A stretch of 64,000 nt of DNA, from the NCBI GenBank assembly GCA_963818695.1, contig CAWFTG010000003.1, positions 186,001 through 250,000 on the forward strand, in the 5' to 3' direction. Shown one piece after another: positions 54,721-63,205 of this stretch. The DNA comes from AP-15 sp963818695 (GTDB lineage Bacteria > Pseudomonadota > Alphaproteobacteria > ATCC43930 > CGMCC-115725). The position numbers were made by a program, and so were the translations under genes. The notes under the pieces are model-generated. The model worked only from the letters and a program-made list of their open reading frames with translations. It did no database searches and had not been told where the DNA came from. Numbering within the stretch: position 1 is the stretch's first letter; every line of letters starts with the position of its first letter.

Positions 54721-55632
54721 TCATCGTGACCCAGCCGTGGGTCCCGGCGGCGTGGGCTTGGCTACGGTCCCGTCCAAATTCTCGAAAAACCGGAAAAAGC
54801 CGTTATCCGGGGTGAGCACGAAGGATGTGGTGCGACCGTTCAACGCGTCGCGATAGGCCTGCATCGAGCGGTAAAACGCAAAGAACTCCTTGTCCTGCCC
54901 GAAAGCGTCCGCGTAGGTCTTGATGCTCTGGGCATCGCCGTCACCGCGCACCTTCTGCGCGTCGCGCTGAGCTTCGGCGAGGATCACGGTGCGTTCGCGG
55001 TCGGCATTGGCGCGGACCGTCTGTGCCGCTTCGGCGCCCTCGCCGCGGTACTGCGCCGCCTGTTGCTCGCGTTCCGATTTCATCCGGGCAAAGATCGCCT
55101 GACTGTTTTCCTCGGGCAAATCGGCGCGGCGGATGCGAACATCGATGACATTGATGCCGAAGGACTTCCCCTGAGCGCTCACTTCATCGCGGATTTGAGC
55201 CATTATCGCCGAGCGCTGATGCGAAAGCAGAGCAGACAACGTGACGTTGCCGAGCACGCGCCGCAGGCTGCCGCTGACCATAGCATTGAGCCGCGCGCGA
55301 ACGGCGGCTTCGGTGCTCACTGTCTGATAGAACAGCAGCGGGTCGGTGATGCGGTACCGGGTGTAGGTGTCGACGACGAGCCGTTTCTGGTCGGAAACGA
55401 TGACCTCCTCCGGCGGGGGCTCGAAATCGAGCAGCCGGTTGTCATAGAAAATCACGTTCTCGATGAACGGCCGCTTCACCTTCAACCCGGGTTCGCGAAC
55501 GACCCGGCGCGGCTGACCTAATTGCAGAACGAGTGCCTCCTCGGTCTGGTCGACGATAAACAGCGAGCTCATCGCAAAAATACCGGCGACGATAAGCACG
55601 ACGGCAACGACGGCGAGGATGCGACGGTTCAC
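54721..55632 (-). CDS. hflC: HflC, SPFH-domain modulator of FtsH
   Basis: 303 residues. HflC with HflK forms a large periplasmic-side cage around FtsH and modulates its protease activity. An N-terminal anchor (ILAVVAVVLIVAGIFAMSSLF) is followed by the SPFH domain: VDQTEEALVLQLGQPRRVV, EPGLKVKRPF, RRVLGNVTLSALLSHQR, GINVIDVRIRRADLPEENSQ. A long helix follows (RMKSEREQQAAQYRGEGAEA). GTG 55632 is chosen because GAGGAGGGAATT lies directly upstream; earlier in-frame starts fall inside hflK. It starts 10 bases after the hflK stop. Confidence 0.95.
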   Translation of the reverse strand: MNRRILAVVAVVLIVAGIFAMSSLFIVDQTEEALVLQLGQPRRVVREPGLKVKRPFIENVIFYDNRLLDFEPPPEEVIVSDQKRLVVDTYTRYRITDPLLFYQTVSTEAAVRARLNAMVSGSLRRVLGNVTLSALLSHQRSAIMAQIRDEVSAQGKSFGINVIDVRIRRADLPEENSQAIFARMKSEREQQAAQYRGEGAEAAQTVRANADRERTVILAEAQRDAQKVRGDGDAQSIKTYADAFGQDKEFFAFYRSMQAYRDALNGRTTSFVLTPDNGFFRFFENLDGTVAKPTPPGPTAGSR

Positions 55633-55642
55633 AATTCCCTCC

Positions 55643-56878
55643 TCATTGCCGCCGCAGCGGCGGCACGGCAAGCCCTGGAGACGCCGTCCCGCTGGAGGGT
55701 AACCCGCCCGCTCCTGAGGCGCTCCCCGGAGCACCGCTCGGAGGCGATACATTGCCCGTCCCGGTGCCGAGGGCCGGGAGCGGTAGGTAAGGCAGGACTC
55801 CATTCCCGCCCTGCGCCGATTTGTCGATGATCACCTTGTTGCTGTTCTTCAGGATCTCTTCCATCGTTTCGAGGTAGAGGCGCTGGAGCGTGACATCCTG
55901 AGAAACCTTGAAGGCGTTGTAGACCGAGAGGAAACGATCGGCGTCGCCTTGAGAGCGCGCCGTGATCTCCTGCCGGTAGGCCTCTGCCTCCTGCTTGATC
56001 CGTACCGCATCGCCGCGCGCCCGCGGGATGATGTCGTTGCGGTAGGATTCTGCTTCGTTGCGCAGCCGCTCGCGGTCGGCGAGCGCGCGCTGCACGTCGC
56101 GGAACGCGTCGATGACCGGAGCCGGCGGATCGACCTTGAGCAGCTGCAGCTGGGTGAGCTCGATTCCTGCGTTATAGACGTTGAGGATCCCTTGCAGCAG
56201 GGCTTGCGTATCTGTTTCGATCTTGCCGCGCCCCTCCGACAGCGCCTGGGCGATCGGCGTCTCGCCGACCACTTCTCGCATGGCGCTCTCGGCAGCGGAT
56301 TTGACCGTCGCCTCGGGATCCCGGATGTTGAACAGGTAAGCCTGGGCGTCCTTGATGACCCAAAAGACGGTGAAGTTGATGTCGACGATGTTCTCGTCAC
56401 CGGTCAGCATCAGCGCCTCTTCAGGCACTTGGCGACTGAGTTGGCCGCGGCCCGGGCCCTCGGCGTTGCGATAGCCGATCTCGGTCCGATTGACGCGGGT
56501 CACGCTCGGCCGCAGGACCGTCTCGATCGGGCTCGGCAGGTGATAGTTAAGACCCGGCTGCGTCATCCGGTTGTAGGCGCCAAACCGCAGGACGACCCCG
56601 ACCTCGTCAGGCAAAACGCGGTAGAAGCCGCTCGCCAACCAGAGGACGAGGATGCCGAGCACGACGATGGCGATGCCGGTCCCGGTTCCAAAACCGCCCG
56701 GCAACACGCGCCGAAACCGGTCCTGGCCGCGCCGCAACAGCTCCTCGAAATCGGGCGACTGCGGACCCCGCCCACGAGGGCTCTGTCCGCCGCCGCTGCC
56801 GCCGCGGTTACCGCCCCACGGACCGCCGCCGCGCGGTCCGCTGCCCCATGGCCCACCGCCCTGACTTTTCCAGAACAT
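55643..56878 (-). CDS. hflK: HflK, SPFH-domain modulator of FtsH
   Basis: 411 residues. The partner of HflC. A Gly-rich cytoplasmic N-terminus (SQGGGPWGSGPRGGGPWGG) is typical of HflK. A membrane helix (GIAIVVLGILVLWLASGFY) follows, then the SPFH domain with PDEVGVVLRFGAYNRMTQPG, MLTGDENIVDINFTVFWVI, and a coiled-coil region ERLRNEAESYRNDIIPRARG. The Pro/Gly-rich tail is disordered. ATG 56878 (MFWKSQGG) is the conserved start; the 44 codons open upstream are basic and not conserved. Confidence 0.95.
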   Translation of the reverse strand: MFWKSQGGGPWGSGPRGGGPWGGNRGGSGGGQSPRGRGPQSPDFEELLRRGQDRFRRVLPGGFGTGTGIAIVVLGILVLWLASGFYRVLPDEVGVVLRFGAYNRMTQPGLNYHLPSPIETVLRPSVTRVNRTEIGYRNAEGPGRGQLSRQVPEEALMLTGDENIVDINFTVFWVIKDAQAYLFNIRDPEATVKSAAESAMREVVGETPIAQALSEGRGKIETDTQALLQGILNVYNAGIELTQLQLLKVDPPAPVIDAFRDVQRALADRERLRNEAESYRNDIIPRARGDAVRIKQEAEAYRQEITARSQGDADRFLSVYNAFKVSQDVTLQRLYLETMEEILKNSNKVIIDKSAQGGNGVLPYLPLPALGTGTGNVSPPSGAPGSASGAGGLPSSGTASPGLAVPPLRRQ

Positions 56879-57211
56879 CGACCCTGAACCTTTCCGCGAT
56901 GCCGCCGCGGGGGAAGTCGCCTTGTGGCCGCTTTCGGCTGGGCGTCTCCCCGATTGGTTGCGACGCGCGCGATGCGCGACCCGATAGAGAGCATGGGCGG
57001 GTGTTGTCAAGTCGGGTCGCCGGTCCCAAATCCCGCATATCCGGCGGCGCTCATGGCCCGGTCACGCAAACGGAGGGCGTCCTCACGTGAACCGGCCACC
57101 GGCTGACTCGATCGCCAGTCTGCCTCATCCGGCGCTCCGAACCAAGCGCCACGATCGATCACCCGAAATCTTGTGGCCCGCCGGGGGAAAATGGCCCGCG
57201 GGGAGAATGAC
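56879..57211. promoter_or_regulatory. Divergent hflK / mrp intergenic region
   Basis: 333 bases between the two divergent genes. It should contain both promoters, but I cannot identify convincing -35/-10 elements. Several frames are open by GC bias alone. GGGGAGA at 57199-57205 is the ribosome site for mrp. Confidence 0.5.
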
Positions 57212-58339
57212 ATGAGCGCCGTCACAGAACGCCAAATCCTCGACGCGCTGGGCCGCATCGCTGATCCCGACAAGGGCGCCGACATCGTCTCGCTCGGCAT
57301 GGTCTCGGGCCTCGTTATCCGCGACGGCAATGTGGCCTTCGCGATCGAGGTCGAAAGCGAGCGCGGCCCGCGTCTCGAACCGCTGAGGAAGGCGGCCGAG
57401 AAGGCCGTCGAGGTGCTGCCCGGCGTGCTTTCGGTGACTGCGGTGCTGACCGCTCAGGCGCGGCCGCGCGGCCGCGCGGCCCCGAGCCACGCCCCCCCGC
57501 CGCCGGGCGCGGGGGGCGTTCGCTCGGCGCGCGGGGCCGTGCCCGGGGTCGGCGCGATCGTCGCGGTGGCGTCAGGTAAAGGGGGCGTCGGAAAATCGAC
57601 GGTGGCGGCGAACCTAGCGCTGGGGCTGCGGGCCAACGGGCTGCGTGTCGGGGTGCTCGATGCCGACATCTACGGGCCCTCGATGCCGCGCATGCTGGGG
57701 ATCTCCGGCCGGCCCCGCTCGCGCGACGGCAAGACCCTGATCCCGATGGAGAATTACGGCCTCAAATGCATGTCTATGGGGTTTCTCGTGCCCGAGGACA
57801 CGCCGATGATCTGGCGTGGGCCGATGGTCATGAGCGCCTTGCAGCAGATGCTGCGCGAGGTCGAGTGGGGCGAGCTCGACATCATGATCGCCGACATGCC
57901 GCCGGGCACGGGCGACGCGCAATTGACGATGGCGCAGCAGGTGCCGCTGGCCGGCGCGGTCATCGTCTCGACGCCACAGGACATCGCGCTGTTGGACGCC
58001 CGCAAGGGTCTCAACATGTTCACTAAGGTCGACGTGCCGGTGCTCGGCATCGTCGAGAACATGAGCTATTTCCTGTGCCCGCATTGCGGCGGCCGCAGCG
58101 AGATCTTTTCGCATGGCGGCGCCCGCCAGGAAGCCGAGCGCCTCGGCACCGAGTTTTTGGGCGAAGTGCCGCTCGATCTAAAGATCCGCGAAACTTCCGA
58201 CGCCGGCACCCCGATCACCATCGCCGACCCCGACAACCCGCACGCCCTCGTCTTCCGCCGCATGGCCGCCCGCGTCTGGGACAAGGTCGCCGGCGCCGAA
58301 GCCGAGCTCCGCGCGCCGCCGCGCATCGTCATCGAATAG
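57212..58339 (+). CDS. mrp: Mrp/ApbC iron-sulfur cluster carrier ATPase
   Basis: 375 residues. Mrp/ApbC binds and transfers Fe-S clusters in an ATP-dependent way. An N-terminal MIP18/DUF59 domain (ILDALGRIADPDKGADIVSL) precedes a Pro/Arg linker. The P-loop ATPase core has VAVASGKGGVGKSTVAANLA (deviant Walker A near 120-131), GVLDADIYGPSMPRMLG, IADMPPGTGDAQLTM, and the cluster-binding CPHC pair in NMSYFLCPHCGG. ATG 57212 has GGGGAGA upstream. A degenerate copy of part of this gene is at 63107-63186. Confidence 0.95.
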   Translation: MSAVTERQILDALGRIADPDKGADIVSLGMVSGLVIRDGNVAFAIEVESERGPRLEPLRKAAEKAVEVLPGVLSVTAVLTAQARPRGRAAPSHAPPPPGAGGVRSARGAVPGVGAIVAVASGKGGVGKSTVAANLALGLRANGLRVGVLDADIYGPSMPRMLGISGRPRSRDGKTLIPMENYGLKCMSMGFLVPEDTPMIWRGPMVMSALQQMLREVEWGELDIMIADMPPGTGDAQLTMAQQVPLAGAVIVSTPQDIALLDARKGLNMFTKVDVPVLGIVENMSYFLCPHCGGRSEIFSHGGARQEAERLGTEFLGEVPLDLKIRETSDAGTPITIADPDNPHALVFRRMAARVWDKVAGAEAELRAPPRIVIE

Positions 58340-58832
58340 GCGCGCAGAGCTCAACATTCGCGAGCGCGACGTGCCCGTGCCCGGCTTCATCTCAAGGACC
58401 AGGAATTGCCGTCTCAATGCTCTTGAAGAAGTCGAGTTTATTTTCTCTAATGTCCATTATGAATACATACCCCCTCTACTAGGCTCGGCCAGCAACGTCG
58501 ATGGATTTCGGGAATTGAGGGTAGACCAGTAAGCTATGCTCGCGGTGAGCTTTTCGACCTATGACCCAGAAGAGACAATCCGGCCACATCCGCGCGAGGA
58601 TCGGGGCGTGCCGACTTGCGAAAGGAGGTGGCCTTGGGGGCTCCGAGGCGTCACTCGGTAGTAGCCGATCATATACCAACCAGTTCGCGATGCGTATAAG
58701 CAGCACTAGGTTCGATCTCCGACGTATGGGAAACCGCGCGTCTTTGGGGAACGTGCACGGAAGCCTCCGCTGCCTTGCCGACCGCGCTTCGCGCGCCTAC
58801 GATCGCGTGCTCGCTGCCGTCGGGGTCCCGCA
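58340..58832. other. Intergenic stretch, no supported gene
   Basis: 493 bases between mrp and the FecR-domain gene, with lower GC than the flanks, notably an A/T-rich part around 58430-58480. A strong Shine-Dalgarno-like AAAGGAGGTG occurs at 58621-58630, but only a 21-codon TTG-initiated frame follows. No tRNA or terminator is evident. Confidence 0.55.
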
Positions 58833-59459
58833 ATGCGAAAACATTTCGCAATCGCCGCGATCGTTGCCGTCCTTGCGGGGCCCGGGATGCCGGAGGCGGC
58901 GACGGCAGAGCCGCAAGCGGGTGAGGTGCTGGCCTTGTTCGGGCAGTGTTTTGTCGAGACCGCCGGCCGGAGAAACGCGCTGAAGCTGGGCGACGCAGTG
59001 CATGTCGGCGACAGCCTCGATGTGGCGGAGGGAGCAAAGCTGAAACTGAGGATGAGTGACGGCTCAGTTATCTCCGTCGCTTCGGGCACTCACTTGGCAA
59101 TCACCGACTTCCGCCTAGGCAATGGTGGCGAAAGCCGCGACGCGAGATTGTCACTGGGCGAGGGTCTGCTGCGAGCCGTCGTGTCCGTTCTCAGGGGCGT
59201 CTCGCATTTCGAGGTCGAAACGGCGACCGGCGTAGCGGCCGTGCGTTCGACTGACTGGTTCATCGAAGCCCGGCCGGGATCGACGCAAGTCGGCGTGCTC
59301 GACGGCCGCGTCAGTCTGATGAGCGTCGCCACGGGACGGGAGATCGTCATCCCCGCCCGCTGGGGTGCGCGAGTCGAAGCCGGCAGAGATCCGGTCCCGG
59401 CACGAGTGTGGACGCAGGCCGAATTCGCCGATTTCATCGGGCGCACCAATCTGCATTAG
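58833..59459 (+). CDS. Secreted FecR-domain protein
   Basis: 208 residues. A signal peptide (HFAIAAIVAVLAGPGMPEAATA) is followed by a FecR domain: GEVLALFGQCFVETAGR, LKLGDAVHVGDSLDVAEGAK, LKLRMSDGSVISVASGTHLA, and FEVETATGVAAVRSTDWFIE, then VLDGRVSLMS. FecR domains usually sense ligands in the periplasm. In many bacteria they accompany CHASE2 adenylate cyclases, as here: the CHASE2 gene starts 11 bases downstream, so both probably belong to one signalling unit. Confidence 0.88.
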   Translation: MRKHFAIAAIVAVLAGPGMPEAATAEPQAGEVLALFGQCFVETAGRRNALKLGDAVHVGDSLDVAEGAKLKLRMSDGSVISVASGTHLAITDFRLGNGGESRDARLSLGEGLLRAVVSVLRGVSHFEVETATGVAAVRSTDWFIEARPGSTQVGVLDGRVSLMSVATGREIVIPARWGARVEAGRDPVPARVWTQAEFADFIGRTNLH

Positions 59460-59470
59460 GGCAGGACGCC

Positions 59471-60577
59471 GTGAACTTGCCGCGGGGTGTGCGCTCGGCC
59501 GGTGTGGCGCTGGTCAGCGCGGCCCTCGTGGTGCTGGTGTTCACTGTCTGGGCCGATAATGCAATCGTCCGCGGGCTCGAGACGGCATCGCTCGATCTGC
59601 GGTTCCGGCTGCGCGGGGTCCGCCCACCAGGGGCGGAAGTGGTGGTAATCCTCGTCGACGACCGCAGCCTTGAACGCCTCGGCCGCTGGCCGTTCTCGCG
59701 CGCCCTTTTCGCCCGCGGCCTCACACTGCTGGACAGGGCCGGAGCGAAAGTTGTCGCCTTTGATTTCCTCTTCACCGAGCCCGATGAACCTGTTCCCCCC
59801 GATCTGCGTGAGGCGGCGCGTGCTGCTGCCGAGGCGCTCGCCGGTGAACGCAGCGACGGTCTACGCGCGGCCCTGGAGAAGCTTGCCGGAAGCGGCCGCG
59901 ACAAACGCTTCGCCGCAGCGATACAAGCTTCCGGCCATGTTCTACTGCCGATCGGTTTTTCGTTTGTCGACACCCCCGGGGAGGAGCCCGCCTGGCTCTC
60001 GCAATCGGCCTACGCGCGGTTCGAGAAGAGCGAGCTCTCGCCGGTTTTCCCGTTGCGTCCCAAGTCGGCGGTTCTGCCGATCGAAACCCTTGGCGTCGCT
60101 GCCGCCGGGCTCGGCCATGTAACGGTTGCTTACGATCGCGATGGTGCACCGCGCTACGATTACACTGCGCTGCCGTTCGAGGCGGATTTCCTGCCCTCGC
60201 TGTCGATACGCGCGACCGCCGCTTATCTCGGCGTCGCCTGGCCGCAGGTCGCGCTCGCGCTAGGCGCCGGCCTTCGCATTGGGGACCTCGCGGTGCCGAC
60301 CGACCGGGCGATGCGCTTGTTGATTAACTACCGCGGACCGCGCGACACGTTTCCAAGCTTCTCCTTTGCTGATCTTCTGGCCGGCCGCGTGACGGCGGAC
60401 AAACTCGCCGGCCGCATCGTCCTGATCGGCGCCTCATTCGCCGGCAGCGGCGACAGTTTCGCCCAGCCCTTTGGCAATACGCCAATGCCGGGGGTCGAGC
60501 GCATGGCCAACATCATCGATACGATCATCGGTCATGACTTTATCGGGGAGCCGCCGGGAGCTGGAATATCGTCGTGA
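59471..60577 (+). CDS. CHASE2 sensor portion of a probable split adenylate cyclase
   Basis: 368 residues in the raw frame. An N-terminal helix (AGVALVSAALVVLVFTVWA) precedes a CHASE2 extracytoplasmic sensor: SLDLRFRLRG, VVVILVDDRSLERLGRWPFSR, KVVAFDFLFTEPDEP, LLINYRGPRDTFPSFSFADLL, GRIVLIGASFAGSGDSFAQPF, MPGVERMANIIDTI. In most bacteria CHASE2 continues into three helices and a cyclase in one polypeptide. Here the frame ends at TGA 60577 just after HDFIGEPPG, and the next frame continues smoothly. GTG 59471 has AGGA upstream. Confidence 0.85.
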   Translation: MNLPRGVRSAGVALVSAALVVLVFTVWADNAIVRGLETASLDLRFRLRGVRPPGAEVVVILVDDRSLERLGRWPFSRALFARGLTLLDRAGAKVVAFDFLFTEPDEPVPPDLREAARAAAEALAGERSDGLRAALEKLAGSGRDKRFAAAIQASGHVLLPIGFSFVDTPGEEPAWLSQSAYARFEKSELSPVFPLRPKSAVLPIETLGVAAAGLGHVTVAYDRDGAPRYDYTALPFEADFLPSLSIRATAAYLGVAWPQVALALGAGLRIGDLAVPTDRAMRLLINYRGPRDTFPSFSFADLLAGRVTADKLAGRIVLIGASFAGSGDSFAQPFGNTPMPGVERMANIIDTIIGHDFIGEPPGAGISS

Positions 60578-61689
60578 CGGTAATAATCCTGGCGGCGGCG
60601 GCGCTGGCCGGGGCCATGACGGAATTCCTGCCGACGCGCTTTGTCGTACTCGCTGGAGTCGCACCGGCTGCGGCTTGGGCCGGCGCGGCGCAGCTCGCTT
60701 TTGCACAGAATGTGTGGTTGCCGCTCGTCGCCCCAATGGTTGCATTGGCGACCAGCGCGGTGACGGTTCTGCTGTTCCGCTACTCGGTCGTCGATCGCGA
60801 CGGTCGCCGCATCCGCACGGCCTTCCGCCAGTATCTCGCACCGGAGCTGGTCGCCGAGCTGGCGGCCCATCCGGAGCGCTTGCAGCTGGGCGGGGAGATG
60901 CGGCCGATGACAGTCCTGTTCTGTGACCTTCGCAGTTTCACCACCCTCGCCGAAGGCATGGATGCAAAAGCGCTGACGAGCTTCCTGAACAATTTCCTGT
61001 CGCCGATGACGGAAATCATTCTTGCGGAGAAGGGAACGATCGATAGATATCTAGGCGACGGTATTATGGCATTTTGGAACGCCCCGCTCGATGATCCCAA
61101 CCATGCCAAGAATGCCGTGCGTGCCGCCCAGGCGATGCGGCGGAAATTAGTCGAACTCAATCGCGGCTGGGAGGCCGAGGCGCAAGCGGCAGGGAAGTTA
61201 TTCCGGCCAGTCCGTATTGGCATCGGCATCAACACCGGTGAATGCTGCGTCGGCAATTACGGCTCGCAGCAACATTTCAATTACTCGCTGCTCGGCGATC
61301 CGGTGAACCTCGCTTCCCGGCTGGAAGGTCTGGGCAAAATTTATGGTATCGATCTGGTGATCGGCGAGGAGACGGCCGCGCGTCTCGGCGGTCCGGAATT
61401 GATCGAGATCGATCTCGTGGCGGTCAAAGGGAGAACCCAGGCCGTCCGTGTGTATACGCTGTTTCCGGAGGGGATCGAGGATGAGCAATTCATTGTTCGG
61501 CACTCAGCGCTATTGAAAGCCTACCGCGGGCAGGATTGGGCAGGTGCCCGCGCCGCGGTCGCGGAGTGCCGGCAATATGACACGTGCTTGGCGCGGCTCT
61601 ATGATTTGTATGACGAGCGCATCGCTTTTTTTGCTGCCAATCCACCGGGCTGCGAGTGGAACGGCGTTTTCGTGGCTAGCGAGAAGTAG
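60574..61689 (+). CDS. Class III adenylate/guanylate cyclase portion
   Basis: 371 residues starting at GTG 60574, overlapping the CHASE2 frame as GTGA. It begins with the membrane helices expected after CHASE2 (VIILAAAALAGAMTEFLP and LPLVAPMVALATSAVTVLLF). The catalytic domain has both metal Asp in VLFCDLRSFTTLAEG and YLGDGIMAFWNAP, then GIGINTGECCVGNYGS and YSLLGDPVNLASRLEGLGK with the transition-state Asn and Arg, and VAVKGRTQAVRVY. All residues for cyclisation of ATP or GTP look intact. It is probably the second half of one CHASE2-cyclase protein separated by a frameshift near 60556-60570. Confidence 0.88.
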   Translation: MTVIILAAAALAGAMTEFLPTRFVVLAGVAPAAAWAGAAQLAFAQNVWLPLVAPMVALATSAVTVLLFRYSVVDRDGRRIRTAFRQYLAPELVAELAAHPERLQLGGEMRPMTVLFCDLRSFTTLAEGMDAKALTSFLNNFLSPMTEIILAEKGTIDRYLGDGIMAFWNAPLDDPNHAKNAVRAAQAMRRKLVELNRGWEAEAQAAGKLFRPVRIGIGINTGECCVGNYGSQQHFNYSLLGDPVNLASRLEGLGKIYGIDLVIGEETAARLGGPELIEIDLVAVKGRTQAVRVYTLFPEGIEDEQFIVRHSALLKAYRGQDWAGARAAVAECRQYDTCLARLYDLYDERIAFFAANPPGCEWNGVFVASEK

Positions 61690-61883
61690 CCCCGCCGAGA
61701 GATAAGAGCATGCACATTAGCTCGCGGGACTCGCCCATGCTGTGGCCAGTACGCTAGCCCGCCAGCGGCAGCCAATCTCGCACAAAGCGCTCAAGCTAAA
61801 GCTATTGATTTCCGCTGAATGGCAAAGCGTACTGCCGACTCGGGCGCCGCAGTGCCGGGCCGAGGGCGAAGTGATCATGGCGA

Positions 61884-62807
61884 TCAGAAAAGAGGCCTGC
61901 CGATGCTGTTAGGAAAGAAATAATCGAGCCACACATGGAACTGCGCCGTAACCCCCAGCCCTTTGCCGGTCGCCCGTGTCATCGGAATCATTGCCTCGAT
62001 GCCAAATTGCCATCCCTCGCCTGCATAGCTGATGCCGGGAGCGACGAGCGCGGTGTTGGCGGTGCCATGTGCTTGACCGGCCGGAGTGGTTAAGAATAGC
62101 TCGGTGATCGGCGTGAGCCCGCGGATCAGGTCGGGAAGATCGAAGGCTCGGACCTTGGATTGGAGATAGGGTATAGAATATTCGATCGCAAAACCCGACA
62201 TCACTACATCAGGTCGCGGGCTCTGGTCCGCGATCAGGTACCCGAAGGTGCCGGAGATAGCTAGAGGGCGCAAATAGCCGATGTCAAGGTCGCCCAATCC
62301 CTTGCCGAAATAGATACTCGGCGTCGTCGCGCCCACACCGCTGAACCCGCGAGGTTGGACCCGCCTCGCACCAGTGCCGCTGAACTGCCGGTCGACTCCG
62401 ACGGAGAACAGGAATTCATGCGGCCCGTCGAGGACCGCCATATACTGGGCCGTCGCCGTGAGCGTCTGCCAACCGTAACGTGAACTCGCGTCGACCGGGT
62501 CGAGCCAGGTGTACACATCCCTGACCCGAATTCCGAAGCTCTCAGTGAGGGTCTTGCCGAACAACCCGATAACATCGGTCCTACGTGTGTTCAGTGGTAC
62601 CGGTGTGCCACTGAACGGGGTGGCGCCTTGGATGTAGGTCTCGTCCGTCGGGGCGATTTGGGGCAGGATCAGTGTTCCCGGAAACACCCGGTCGCCGGCG
62701 GCGACAAAGGCGCGGGCGGGGACAGGAACCAGTGCAAATGAAGCAACTAACAGCAAGGCACCAATTCGCAACCTGCTGCGGTTCGGGGGTCGTTGAATTC
62801 GATGCAT
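61884..62807 (-). CDS. Predicted outer-membrane beta-barrel-like protein
   Basis: 307 residues. A signal peptide (RIGALLLVASFALVPVPARA) is followed by a beta-rich sequence with alternating patterns such as TATAQYMAVLDGPHEFLFSV, DLDIGYLRPLAISGTFGYLI and VMSGFAIEYSIPYLQSKV. It ends in VTAQFHVWLDYFFPNSIGRPLF with a C-terminal Phe, as common in outer-membrane proteins. I do not recognise a specific family. ATG 62807 places the signal peptide close to the N-terminus; ATG 62867 with GAGGGG upstream is an alternative. Confidence 0.65.
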   Translation of the reverse strand: MHRIQRPPNRSRLRIGALLLVASFALVPVPARAFVAAGDRVFPGTLILPQIAPTDETYIQGATPFSGTPVPLNTRRTDVIGLFGKTLTESFGIRVRDVYTWLDPVDASSRYGWQTLTATAQYMAVLDGPHEFLFSVGVDRQFSGTGARRVQPRGFSGVGATTPSIYFGKGLGDLDIGYLRPLAISGTFGYLIADQSPRPDVVMSGFAIEYSIPYLQSKVRAFDLPDLIRGLTPITELFLTTPAGQAHGTANTALVAPGISYAGEGWQFGIEAMIPMTRATGKGLGVTAQFHVWLDYFFPNSIGRPLF

Positions 62808-63106
62808 CTCGCGGGAAAGCTTTGTCTTATTCACGCATACTTTCCAGCGCCGATGCAACGTATTCATCCGCCCCTCTTTGTCGACAGGCAGTAGGTTCAA
62901 AATAGCGTCCGGCCGGTAGTCGTCCTCGTTGGCGCGTAGGCCGAGTGCATAATGGCTACATTGGGTCCGACTGCGGCGGTTTGGGTGAGGCCGTCGGCTG
63001 TTGGCACTACCGGAAGAGCGCAAATAACTGCTGATTTCTGAACTTGGGGTGAAGGAGGATACGACAAGGCACAGGCCGCGCCATTATGAGTTCGCGTCTC
63101 TGTAAA

Positions 63107-63186
63107 AATGGCCTGCGCGTGGGGTGCTCGACGCCGACATCTACGGCCCCTTGGTACCGCGCATGCTCAGGATTGCGGGCCGCAGC
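63107..63186 (+). pseudogene. Relic fragment of an mrp/ApbC-like gene
   Basis: About 80 bases match mrp at roughly 57635-57711. The fragment encodes NGLRVG, then after a one-base deletion VLDADIYGPLVPRMLRIAGR, compared with VLDADIYGPSMPRMLGISGR in the intact gene. The match ends on both sides, with no Walker A and no downstream ATPase sequence. Roughly four of five bases agree by eye. It lies directly beyond thyX and looks like the remains of a duplicated or exchanged mrp. Confidence 0.75.
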
Positions 63187-63205
63187 GCCTTCGGCCGCAT
63201 GCCGT

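Noticed and set aside
58621..58700. Small ORF after AAAGGAGGTG
   Set aside because: Only 21 codons from a TTG start, with no recognisable peptide; kept as a note in the intergenic entry.
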